A DNA stretch of 9,793 nucleotides from Promethearchaeota archaeon. Lineage in GTDB: Archaea; Asgardarchaeota; Lokiarchaeia; Sigynarchaeales; MK-D1. Each line of letters starts with the position of its first letter. Positions within the stretch are counted from its first letter, which is position 1. The notes beneath the pieces are model-generated. The model was not told the origin of the DNA, did no database searches, and worked only from the letters and a program-made list of their open reading frames with translations. The position numbers and the translations under genes are program-made. The stretch lies in assembly GCA_016839385.1 (NCBI GenBank), contig JAEOUK010000604.1, positions 1 to 9,793 of the forward strand. Reading direction: 5' to 3'. Shown here one piece after another: positions 1 to 6,527 of this stretch.

Positions 1-29
1 AAAATACATTAATCACGTAGGGAAATCGT

Positions 30-1652
30 ATGAGAATACAAAAATTGAAGTATAAAATCCCCAGAAGGATCATCCTTACTACTCTTATTTTGCTACCTAT
101 TGCTTTTGGAGGAGTATACTTAGGGGTTTATTTTGGCATCATGGTGCCCGAATTGACGAGTTTTATGGAAGTTCCGCCAGATACAAACGATTTTTATGAT
201 CTAGCAGACATTAACCTGACTCGTTTGGAGGAAATCGGCACTGAATTTGAACATTTACAGGATGAACATCTACCGATCAATATTTCACAGACTATTACAC
301 GTAATGCAACAACTGGAGAGGTTATCACATACCATGGTACGGATAATGGTCAATTGCATACCATAGAAAATCTCGTTGCGTCATGCTTTAGATATGCTGT
401 ATTACCAGCTGGTCCCGAAAAAGATCTTTCTTTGAATTTGATTCGAAAAATGACGGACGCAATGAGATTATTTATAGAAATTCCGAATGGTGGTTTAGGT
501 CCTAATTTCCCGGGAACAACCGTTGCTCGTTTCTATGCTCCGCCTGATAGATGGAATGATGGAAATTATACATGGATATTTGATGAGTATTACAGGCATT
601 GGAATGGAACAGATGGAACGCAAATTCATGAAACAGGAACAGATTATTCTCAGTGGAGAATGCGATTATACACTAGTAAAGATGAATTAGCTGCTTATTT
701 TGGAGGATTAGCGGCATTATTGACCTTAGTTCCAGTGCCCGATATCCAGTATATTACAAGACAAATAATTCTGCAATTGATGGAAGGAATGCTCAGTAGT
801 TTCTGGCAGCATATGGGAGGAGTTGGGGATCCAGGAAAACCGGATGGTGTACATTTCCAACCTCCTTCCGGAATTGTCTGGAAACTCCTTTTAACTAAGA
901 TGGCGATGATTGTTGAGCCTACAAATGCAAAATACAAACAGTTGTTTCATTATTATCTAGCAAAAGAACGAAAAGTGAATAATGCATTCCGCGTTGGGAA
1001 GATGGATAATATAGATAATTATTATTCCCATTACTTCAACTCGTTTGTCTTGCTCGGACTTTTCTTGGTGGAAGATAATCAAGAGATACTGAATTTATAT
1101 TTTAAGAATTTTCACGAGAAAACTTATATTAGCTACAGGGGACATCGCAATGCTATGTTAAATGCACTTTATTTAGCTGGTGCAGCTAGAAGTACCCGAA
1201 CTGTCCGTTTTGATACTGATTCCATACGATGGGACATTCTAGATCAGCTATGGAGATATTCCGTACGGGGATTGATTCCATTTGACACCACTATTGGGGG
1301 TGAAAATAGGACTGTCAATCGAACAGAAGTAGCAGCAGTTTTAGGACCACAATGGTTGGAGATCGATCCAAACATCGAAAAATGGAAGAATTTTGTAGAT
1401 ACAACATGGTTTGGTGGATTATATAAGTGGCTTACTGAAAGTCTTCAAGATGCTGTCTTCGATGATAGATATCTTAAACCTGCCACAGTAGATATGATGC
1501 GTCCACATGAAAGTGTGTGGAACCAAAATCCCTTTAAAGAGGATGGAGTACACGTGTACGATACAACTAGCACTATTAGAGAATATGCCGGAGCTTCGTT
1601 TACATTACCATACTACATTTTACGATATTTTGGATATGTGGAGGTGTCTTAA
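30..1652 (+). CDS. Membrane-anchored protein with large extracytoplasmic domain, family unknown
   Basis: 540 residues. I do not recognise the family. Residues 1-13 are basic (MRIQKLKYKIPRR) and are followed by one hydrophobic segment at about 14-38. This fits an uncleaved N-terminal signal anchor with the remaining ~500 residues outside the cell. That topology is supported by seven N-glycosylation sequons (N62LT, N84IS, N92AT, N179YT, N192GT, N426RT, N430RT), all after the anchor. The ectodomain is rich in aromatic residues and in predicted helices (for example 108-150, 283-312, 330-385), which loosely recalls alpha/alpha-toroid carbohydrate-active or processing enzymes. I see no catalytic signature, so no activity is assigned. 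The ATG follows a GGGA-type SD at about 20-24. The stop lies one base before the ATG of the next gene, so the two proteins are probably made together and may form a complex. Confidence 0.85.
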   Translation: MRIQKLKYKIPRRIILTTLILLPIAFGGVYLGVYFGIMVPELTSFMEVPPDTNDFYDLADINLTRLEEIGTEFEHLQDEHLPINISQTITRNATTGEVITYHGTDNGQLHTIENLVASCFRYAVLPAGPEKDLSLNLIRKMTDAMRLFIEIPNGGLGPNFPGTTVARFYAPPDRWNDGNYTWIFDEYYRHWNGTDGTQIHETGTDYSQWRMRLYTSKDELAAYFGGLAALLTLVPVPDIQYITRQIILQLMEGMLSSFWQHMGGVGDPGKPDGVHFQPPSGIVWKLLLTKMAMIVEPTNAKYKQLFHYYLAKERKVNNAFRVGKMDNIDNYYSHYFNSFVLLGLFLVEDNQEILNLYFKNFHEKTYISYRGHRNAMLNALYLAGAARSTRTVRFDTDSIRWDILDQLWRYSVRGLIPFDTTIGGENRTVNRTEVAAVLGPQWLEIDPNIEKWKNFVDTTWFGGLYKWLTESLQDAVFDDRYLKPATVDMMRPHESVWNQNPFKEDGVHVYDTTSTIREYAGASFTLPYYILRYFGYVEVS

Positions 1653-1653
1653 G

Positions 1654-2892
1654 ATGGAAAACCGAATAAGTTACTTAAAACAAAGAATTTCAGATGAATC
1701 CATTACCATCTTCTCAATTCCTTGGAGCTATTTAGCAACGGGAATTGCGTTTTTCTTGATCGGAGTATTGGATTTCGTTTACTTAGGCTACCATATCGGA
1801 CATCCAGGGGAAGATGGAATTGGCACTCACATTGGACAAGGACAGGCTGTATTTTTAGGAGGTCTCTCTTTTGCTTGGACAGTTGGCTTGGCTCCGTTGA
1901 TTGTTGGTGCAATTATGATTATATATTGTATTCATGCATCAAAACAGGTTATTTTTTCGAGAACAGATAACACATACTTTATCCAAGAGCGTAGATTACT
2001 GTTTCCATTCGCAACCGAACTAAATAGAGACTCAATCAAGGAAATTAAGCACACCAACACAGGTTTAAAATTACGACATATATGGATTCTCCTTTTTATA
2101 CCAATGGGAATTCGTGTACTTCAATTTGGGATTCCTTTATTTGGGGAAAATCTAGCACATGATGAGGTTCTTCCAACAATGATGCTAATAACAGGGATTG
2201 TGGATCTATTAGGGACAATCCTCACAGTTTTAGTTCCTACTCACACACTAACATTCAGAACCGATACCAAAAAGTATTCTATTAATTATCTTCCAGTTTC
2301 GATCCTCGGAAATAAAACTCTTCCTCATTTGTTTAACTTAGAAAAAGAATCTCCCATCCGAGAAAATAAGAAGTTTCTAAATTTCCGAACATTTGGAGGA
2401 ATTGGATTGATTATATTCTCAATTGTGGGATTATCCACAGAATTTCTATGGGGAACAGATCTTTCAATGGTTGGGATCACGTATGGATTTTACTTGGTTG
2501 TTCAATCAATTCAACAAGAAACTGAAATCTTCGGATATTTCACCGGATATAATAACAAAAAATCCGAACGAGGAAAGGGTGAGTTACGAAGACTATCTTT
2601 TATTGATGTATTAGCGATTGGATTATTGTTTTACCTATCCACTCTTGAGTTTATTTGGGGGTGGATGTATTTTGTAAACATAAACGCTCTCCTCATCATA
2701 GAAATGATTCTGACAACGGTGATTTGGTTAGGACTACTTTTTTGGATTTTCGTGGAGGTAACCGTTCCGATAAAGAAATTCAAATATCTAAAAGAATACG
2801 CGAGATCTGATAAGAAACTCCGTATTCAGATAATCTTTAGAGTATTCGGACTGGTTATTTGTATCGTTCTCCTCTTAATCAAACTAATCTAA
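1654..2892 (+). CDS. Polytopic membrane protein, family unknown
   Basis: 412 residues from ATG 1654. The frame is open further upstream to an ATG at 1507, but that start would overlap the previous gene by almost 150 bp. ATG 1654 is chosen because a strong SD (GGAGGTG, about 1640-1646) sits at good spacing and the upstream stop TAA is one base away, typical of translational coupling. The protein has about eight to nine hydrophobic segments: two near the N terminus (about 20-45 and 68-92), two in the middle, then a run of paired helices ending with one at the extreme C terminus. Between segments there are soluble stretches with a beta-rich look (for example ...VIFSRTDNTYFIQERRLL... and ...HTLTFRTDTKKYSINYLP...), which resemble each other and could be paired PH-like or similar domains. 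That repeat is only an impression. Function is unknown; partnership with the upstream anchored protein is inferred from the coupling. Confidence 0.85.
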   Translation: MENRISYLKQRISDESITIFSIPWSYLATGIAFFLIGVLDFVYLGYHIGHPGEDGIGTHIGQGQAVFLGGLSFAWTVGLAPLIVGAIMIIYCIHASKQVIFSRTDNTYFIQERRLLFPFATELNRDSIKEIKHTNTGLKLRHIWILLFIPMGIRVLQFGIPLFGENLAHDEVLPTMMLITGIVDLLGTILTVLVPTHTLTFRTDTKKYSINYLPVSILGNKTLPHLFNLEKESPIRENKKFLNFRTFGGIGLIIFSIVGLSTEFLWGTDLSMVGITYGFYLVVQSIQQETEIFGYFTGYNNKKSERGKGELRRLSFIDVLAIGLLFYLSTLEFIWGWMYFVNINALLIIEMILTTVIWLGLLFWIFVEVTVPIKKFKYLKEYARSDKKLRIQIIFRVFGLVICIVLLLIKLI

Positions 2893-2910
2893 TTTATTAT
2901 TTATGCATGA

Positions 2911-2932
2911 TTTCTTTTTTTTCTAGTTTTTT
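2911..2932 (+). terminator. T-rich tract, likely terminator of the first two-gene unit
   Basis: A run of eight Ts and a run of six Ts lie within 22 bases, starting about 18 bases after the stop codon at 2892. Archaeal RNA polymerase terminates at such U-tracts without needing a hairpin. It separates the membrane-protein pair from the next gene. Confidence 0.5.
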
Positions 2933-2955
2933 GCAGAATATTAATAAGAGTAAAG

Positions 2956-3294
2956 ATGGCTTTGTATCACATGAGCCCTATGGCAGAATATGTTTGTGAT
3001 GTCTGTAAATCACAACATAAAGTGGAGTTACCCGCGGATTTAGCTTCAAAACATACTCATTTTCCGTTTTCTTATTTTCACTTGCATGGTGATGCCAAAG
3101 ACGTGCTTTCTACTCTATATTTAGATGCAAATTTAAAAGTTCGAGGAGTCGAAACCACGAAACTTGACACAGGGTTGGATGATATATTTTCAAAAGGTCA
3201 AATGATGTCAATTGTACGAAATTTGATGGATGAATTAGAACGATGGAGAAAGGATTACGAAGTATTAAAAAAGAAATATGATGCTCTTACGTAA
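2956..3294 (+). CDS. Small protein with CxxC and C-terminal coiled coil, unknown
   Basis: 112 residues, soluble, not recognised. Near the N terminus there is a single CxxC (C14, C17: YVCDVCKS), only half of a zinc ribbon. It is followed at 33-44 by several histidines (KHTHFPFSYFHLHG) that could complete a metal site. The segment at about 36-66 (FPFSYFHLHGD...LYLDANLKVRGVE) reads as a compact beta-rich core. Residues 85-111 are charged and heptad-like (MDELERWRKDYEVLKKKY), fitting a short coiled coil for oligomerisation. The ATG at 2956 is the first in frame after the T-rich tract; Met6 and Met9 are possible later starts, and no clear SD decides between them. The next gene begins 25 bases after its stop. 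Function is unknown. Confidence 0.75.
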   Translation: MALYHMSPMAEYVCDVCKSQHKVELPADLASKHTHFPFSYFHLHGDAKDVLSTLYLDANLKVRGVETTKLDTGLDDIFSKGQMMSIVRNLMDELERWRKDYEVLKKKYDALT

Positions 3295-3299
3295 TTTAT
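3292..3299 (+). promoter_or_regulatory. Candidate TATA box for the DUF3795 gene
   Basis: TAATTTAT is centred about 25 bp before ATG 3320 and overlaps the stop codon of the preceding gene. There is no SD before ATG 3320, so a leaderless transcript starting at or near the ATG would fit. AT-rich background makes chance matches common. Confidence 0.35.
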
Positions 3300-3319
3300 C
3301 TTGAAAATTGTGAAATTTA

Positions 3320-3781
3320 ATGGAAATCGATAAAAATCTACTGGCACCTTGTGGATTATATTGTGGAGTATGTGCAATTCGCATTGCACACCGAGATACT
3401 AATGAGAAGTTTAAGAAAGCATTAGTAAAAGTGTATCGACCTCTTGTTTCTAAACCCGAAGAGATTATTTGTACGGGGTGCAGATCTGATGACGTCAAGT
3501 TTAAGCATTGTCAAAAATGCTCTATTCGGAGCTGTGCTGAAAAAAAAGGATATGAAGGATGTTATGAATGTGTTGATTATCCTTGTTATCGAATTAAACT
3601 ATTTCCTCTAAAAAAAGCAAGAGAAGTAATGAGAAGGACAATTCCTGAATGGAGAGAACTAGGAACCGAAAAATGGATTAAAGTACAAGAGGAACGGTAT
3701 AAATGTCCAAATTGTAGAAACTCTCTGTTTCGTGGGGTAAAGCGTTGTAATAAATGTGGAATTTTAGTTGATCTGGATTAA
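3320..3781 (+). CDS. DUF3795-type cysteine-rich protein with C-terminal zinc ribbon
   Basis: 153 residues. The first ~95 match the pattern I know as DUF3795: an opening LAPCGLYCGVC (C11, C15, C18), then CTGC (C51, C54), then C64, C67, C72, and a closing EGCYECVDYPC (C80, C83, C88). The cysteine spacing suggests one or more metal sites, zinc or possibly an iron-sulfur cluster. The biochemical role of the family is not established. A second module at about 129-147 (CPNCRN...KRCNKC) is a clean zinc ribbon with two CxxC knuckles, joined by a helical linker (98-125). Many family members, as I remember them, lack this tail. Start ATG 3320 has no SD but a TATA-like element sits about 25 bp before it. 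It lies 25 bp after the previous gene. Confidence 0.8.
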   Translation: MEIDKNLLAPCGLYCGVCAIRIAHRDTNEKFKKALVKVYRPLVSKPEEIICTGCRSDDVKFKHCQKCSIRSCAEKKGYEGCYECVDYPCYRIKLFPLKKAREVMRRTIPEWRELGTEKWIKVQEERYKCPNCRNSLFRGVKRCNKCGILVDLD

Positions 3782-3807
3782 GAGAATTTTATTATTTATG
3801 AATGAAG

Positions 3808-3841
3808 AGAAATCAGTAAAATCTTAATTTTAGTGATTTTT
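3808..3841. repeat. Long inverted repeat upstream of serS
   Basis: The arms AAATCAGTAAAAT (3810-3822) and ATTTTAGTGATTT (3827-3839) are complementary at 12 of 13 positions, with one G-G mismatch and a CTTA loop. The flanking bases extend the stem by a G-T and an A-T pair (3809/3840, 3808/3841). It is followed by a short T run and lies between the DUF3795 gene stop (3781) and the serS start. It may be a terminator hairpin for the upstream gene, an operator, or a structured leader. The sequence alone does not choose. Confidence 0.6.
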
Positions 3842-3863
3842 ACTCTTCTTGGGTAGACTAAAC

Positions 3864-5183
3864 TTGTTAGACATTAAATTATTTCGAGAAAATCCCGATT
3901 TGATAAGAGAGTCGGAGCAAAAGCGATTCCGTGATACAGAAAATGTGGATAAAGTTTTACGTCTGGATAATGAATGGAGAGAAAGTCTTCAGAAAGTTCA
4001 AGATTTACGTCGAAAAAGAAATTCCATTACGAAAGAGATCTCAGAATGCTTTAAACAAATGAAGAAAGCATCTGTTGAAGAGAAACAAAAACTCCAAAAG
4101 CAAGTAGAAAGTCTAAAATCCGAGTCTAAACAAGTTGGTAATTCAATTGCAGAAGAAGAACCCAGAACAAAAGAACTTCTTCAACAAAGGGATGAATATA
4201 GATATAAAGTTGGAAATATCCTTGATCCTAAAGTGCCTATTGCTGAAACTGAAGAAGGTGATGTAGTATTGCGAACATCAGGAAGAAAAAAGAACTTCAA
4301 ATTCACTCCACGGAACCATGTAGAATTAGTTCAAATCATCGGAGGAGTTAATACGCAAAAAGCATCTGAAATTGCAGGAACTCGATTTTACTATCTTCAA
4401 AACGAAATGGTAAAACTCAATTTAGCATTGATCAACTTTGCATTAGATAAACTAACAGAAGCTGGATACACTCCCATATGGACTCCTTTCTTTGCGAAAT
4501 ATGAAGTAATCAAGGAAGCAGCAGAACTTGCTGATTTTGAAAATCAACTATATAAAATCCAGGATGAAGATTTGTTCTTAATTGCTACTTCAGAGCAAAC
4601 ACTTGCGGCACTACATCGCCAAGAAGTAATTGACGAAAATGTATTACCTATCAAATACGTAGGTGTCTCCACATGCTTTCGCAGAGAAGCAGGTTCACAT
4701 GGTAAGGATACACTTGGTATTTTTCGTGTACACCAATTCGAGAAAGTAGAGCAATATGTATACTGTAAACCTGATGATTCACCAAAAATCCATGAGAAAA
4801 TGATTGCTCTGACGGAAAGTATCTTCAAAGAGCTCAAGATTCCTTTTAGAATAGTCAATATTGCCTCAGGAGAATTAAATGATAATGCTTCAATCAAGTA
4901 CGACCTTGAAGGATGGTTCCCAGCAAGTCAAGCATATCGAGAGTTAGTATCAGCAACGAATTGTCGGGATTATCAAGCACGTAAGCTTGATGCACGCTTT
5001 GGGACACTAGGAGATCCTGAAACCTATGAAGTTGTTCACACATTGAACTCAACTGCTATTGCAACCGAACGATTCATGTGTTGTTTACTTGAAAATAACC
5101 AAAATGAAGATGGTTCTATAAACATCCCAAAAGCATTGCAACCTTATATGAGTGGAATAGAAGTCATTCCAGTTAGAAACTAA
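3864..5183 (+). CDS. serS: Seryl-tRNA synthetase
   Basis: Class II aminoacyl-tRNA synthetase that activates serine with ATP and charges tRNA-Ser in the cytoplasm. It has 439 residues from TTG 3864, a normal length. The start is chosen because MLDIKLFRENPDLIRES is the usual SerRS N terminus. The frame extends only to a TTG at 3849 (adding MGRLN) before an in-frame stop; no ATG or GTG is available. Residues ~25-105 form the long tRNA-binding coiled-coil arm. The TSEQ loop is at ~242-245, and motif 2 runs from ~272 (FRREAGSHGKDTLGIFRVHQ). Next come YDLEGWFPASQAYREL and TNCRDYQARKLDARFG, then motif 3 with STAIATER (Arg at ~403). The wording (GIFRVHQFEKVEQYVY) is archaeal/eukaryotic rather than bacterial, and it is not the rare methanogen-type SerRS. 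A 34-bp inverted repeat precedes it. Confidence 0.96.
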   Translation: MLDIKLFRENPDLIRESEQKRFRDTENVDKVLRLDNEWRESLQKVQDLRRKRNSITKEISECFKQMKKASVEEKQKLQKQVESLKSESKQVGNSIAEEEPRTKELLQQRDEYRYKVGNILDPKVPIAETEEGDVVLRTSGRKKNFKFTPRNHVELVQIIGGVNTQKASEIAGTRFYYLQNEMVKLNLALINFALDKLTEAGYTPIWTPFFAKYEVIKEAAELADFENQLYKIQDEDLFLIATSEQTLAALHRQEVIDENVLPIKYVGVSTCFRREAGSHGKDTLGIFRVHQFEKVEQYVYCKPDDSPKIHEKMIALTESIFKELKIPFRIVNIASGELNDNASIKYDLEGWFPASQAYRELVSATNCRDYQARKLDARFGTLGDPETYEVVHTLNSTAIATERFMCCLLENNQNEDGSINIPKALQPYMSGIEVIPVRN

Positions 5184-5190
5184 TCTAACT
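5171..5190. repeat. Short hairpin across the serS stop codon
   Basis: AGTTAGA (5171-5177) and TCTAACT (5184-5190) are perfect 7-bp inverted arms around a six-base loop that includes the serS stop codon. It could mark the transcript 3' end together with the T tract at 5218-5229, or be chance. Confidence 0.35.
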
Positions 5191-5217
5191 TAGGAAAGAT
5201 TCATTAACTCAAACAAC

Positions 5218-5229
5218 TCTTTTTATTTT
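5218..5229 (+). terminator. T-rich tract between serS and the next gene
   Basis: Eleven of twelve bases are T except one internal A, right before the next ATG. As an archaeal terminator it would end the serS transcript, but its position immediately upstream of ATG 5231 means it may instead be part of the next gene's leader. Confidence 0.3.
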
Positions 5230-5230
5230 C

Positions 5231-5926
5231 ATGGATACTGGTAATGATTATCGAATTTTAGTTGTGGAAGATGCTATTAAGCGACTATTGGAAATTTTTC
5301 GCATGAAGCGTTTTAAGTTCCAATTTAAGCATTATCACGACGGATCGCAATTATTAGAACATTCAATGCATACACATCTCCAGACGGTGAAATATTGTTA
5401 TTTAGAACCGGATGCAATTATTTCAATGCCTGAGTTTGTAGAATTCCATGAGAATACTAATACTATCGAGAATATGGTACTTGACGCATTGAAAGGTGCA
5501 AGTTATAAACCTGATAATCCAAAAGATCTCTTTGTAATTAAGGAAGTTGAGTACGTATTAAGTATTTTCCGGGACTTTCCTCGTCGAATTCTATTACCCC
5601 CTGATCCTGGTAACGCTTTGGATACGTTTTCTGTTCAAGTTACCCGAATTGAGAAACATCCTGAATTAGATAAATTATTTGTGTGTCGTACAACTGATCA
5701 AAAACAAATTTGGAACATCATAACAAATATTCAAGATGTAAAGAAAGACGCCAATTATCCTGCAGTTCATCTACCTCCAGCAATGTTCGGTCAGATTGTA
5801 AGTGAGGCTATGTTTGTATCGGATCAGACAATTATGGAAGAACCTGGAACCATATTAAAATTATCTGGCTCACTACTCAATAGTGTGAATAGTCAAGTTT
5901 TTGTGTTACTTAAGAAAGGTCATTAA
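5231..5926 (+). CDS. Protein with C-terminal tRNA-binding (EMAPII/YtpR-like) OB domain
   Basis: 231 residues, soluble. Residues ~131-231 resemble the tRNA-binding OB fold found in PheRS beta, MetRS C-termini, Arc1p/EMAPII and YtpR. The visible parts are: FSVQVTRIEKHPELDKLFVC (133-152), matching the I-x-x-HP-x-x-D-K-L signature; a central WNIITNI (161-167) where the family has IVSG-x-x-N; and IVSEAMFVSD (189-198) where the family has SEGM-type residues. The first ~130 residues have no family I can name; they include a histidine-rich stretch (KHYHDGSQLLEHSMHTHLQ) and a basic helix (FRMKRFKFQFKH). There is no catalytic synthetase domain, so this looks like a free-standing tRNA-binding factor or synthetase partner. 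It sits 47 bp downstream of serS on the same strand, which supports a translation role by context only. The ATG has no SD and follows a T-rich stretch. Confidence 0.8.
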   Translation: MDTGNDYRILVVEDAIKRLLEIFRMKRFKFQFKHYHDGSQLLEHSMHTHLQTVKYCYLEPDAIISMPEFVEFHENTNTIENMVLDALKGASYKPDNPKDLFVIKEVEYVLSIFRDFPRRILLPPDPGNALDTFSVQVTRIEKHPELDKLFVCRTTDQKQIWNIITNIQDVKKDANYPAVHLPPAMFGQIVSEAMFVSDQTIMEEPGTILKLSGSLLNSVNSQVFVLLKKGH

Positions 5927-5935
5927 TTCTATAGC

Positions 5936-5941
5936 TTTTTT
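5936..5941 (+). terminator. T6 tract after the tRNA-binding-like gene
   Basis: Six consecutive Ts start nine bases after the stop codon at 5926. This is consistent with an archaeal U-tract terminator, though a tract this short is common in AT-rich DNA. Confidence 0.3.
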
Positions 5942-5973
5942 AATCTGAATTTTGTTAATAGGCATGAGAAAAC

Positions 5974-6411
5974 ATGGTTAAGTGTATTTCATGTGGAGAT
6001 GAAATTTCTGAAGAACAATCAGCTGATTTTGAGGGAATGTGTCCTAATTGTGTTCGTGGAACCAAATTCATAGATAATTATAAAGTAGATGAAGAAGGAT
6101 ATCTAAAACCTAAGCCGATTCCTAAGCCACTAGGTGTAAATTGCTATTTATGCGAAAAAGAAATCGAAAAAGGTTCCACGGATGATGCAAGTGAAGCAGT
6201 ATATAACTGTATAATTTGTGAAAAACCAGTTTGTGACCTGCATCATGAAGACAGAGATTGGGGAATATTACTTAAATGGAAAGAATTTCGTCCAGTTTGT
6301 GATAAATGCAATACAAGGTATTTTGTTTATACAATTGCTGCTATAATTAGTATAGCTTTTGGCATTGGAATATTTATTGGATTATCTGTTCGGTTTGGAT
6401 GGTTTTCATGA
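5974..6411 (+). CDS. Zinc-finger protein with C-terminal membrane anchor (paralogue 1)
   Basis: 145 residues in three parts. First, an N-terminal zinc ribbon has C4, C7 and C23, C26 (KCISCGDEIS...GMCPNC). Second, after a proline-rich linker (PKPIPKPLG), a second finger contains CYLC (C57, C60), CIIC (C79, C82), VCDLHH (C87, H90/H91) and CDKC (C109, C112). These are enough ligands for two zinc ions in a treble-clef or B-box-like cross-brace. Third, one hydrophobic helix lies at about 116-138, close to the C terminus, so the fingers probably face the cytoplasm like a tail-anchored protein. The zinc-ribbon half is clearly homologous to the next gene (shared EISEEQ and GMCP-x-C). Function is unknown; a membrane-tethered adaptor for protein or nucleic acid binding is a guess. 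No clear SD precedes the ATG. Confidence 0.85.
   Translation: MVKCISCGDEISEEQSADFEGMCPNCVRGTKFIDNYKVDEEGYLKPKPIPKPLGVNCYLCEKEIEKGSTDDASEAVYNCIICEKPVCDLHHEDRDWGILLKWKEFRPVCDKCNTRYFVYTIAAIISIAFGIGIFIGLSVRFGWFS
6001..6019 (+). repeat. 19-bp direct repeat, copy 1, within the paralogous zinc-ribbon genes
   Basis: GAAATTTCTGAAGAACAAT is identical to 6555-6573. Both copies encode the EISEEQ segment of the N-terminal zinc ribbon. An upstream block (CATGTGGA, 5990-5997 and 6544-6551) is also identical. This marks a gene duplication rather than a mobile repeat. Confidence 0.85.
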
Positions 6412-6485
6412 AATCCTAGAAGGAACGATCACTATATTTGACAACCAAATTTTTGTTCTTCTGATATAAGCACATTAATCCAATA

Positions 6486-6496
6486 GATATTTTAAC
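6486..6496 (+). promoter_or_regulatory. Candidate TATA element before paralogue 2
   Basis: GATATTTTAAC lies about 37 bp before ATG 6528. Transcription would then start near 6515 and give a short leader that carries the GGAG SD at 6518-6521. The 116-bp gap 6412-6527 otherwise holds nothing I can identify. Confidence 0.3.
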
Positions 6497-6527
6497 TTGA
6501 ATGTAAATTTGTTAACTGGAGAGAAAG

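Noticed and set aside
1507..1653. Upstream extension of the polytopic membrane protein to ATG 1507
   Set aside because: It would overlap the previous gene by nearly 150 bp, has no SD, and its translation looks like out-of-frame sequence; ATG 1654 has a strong GGAGGTG SD.
4544..4897. Minus-strand open frame inside serS
   Set aside because: It is antisense to conserved synthetase motifs, has no RBS or promoter, and its translation lacks any protein-like pattern.
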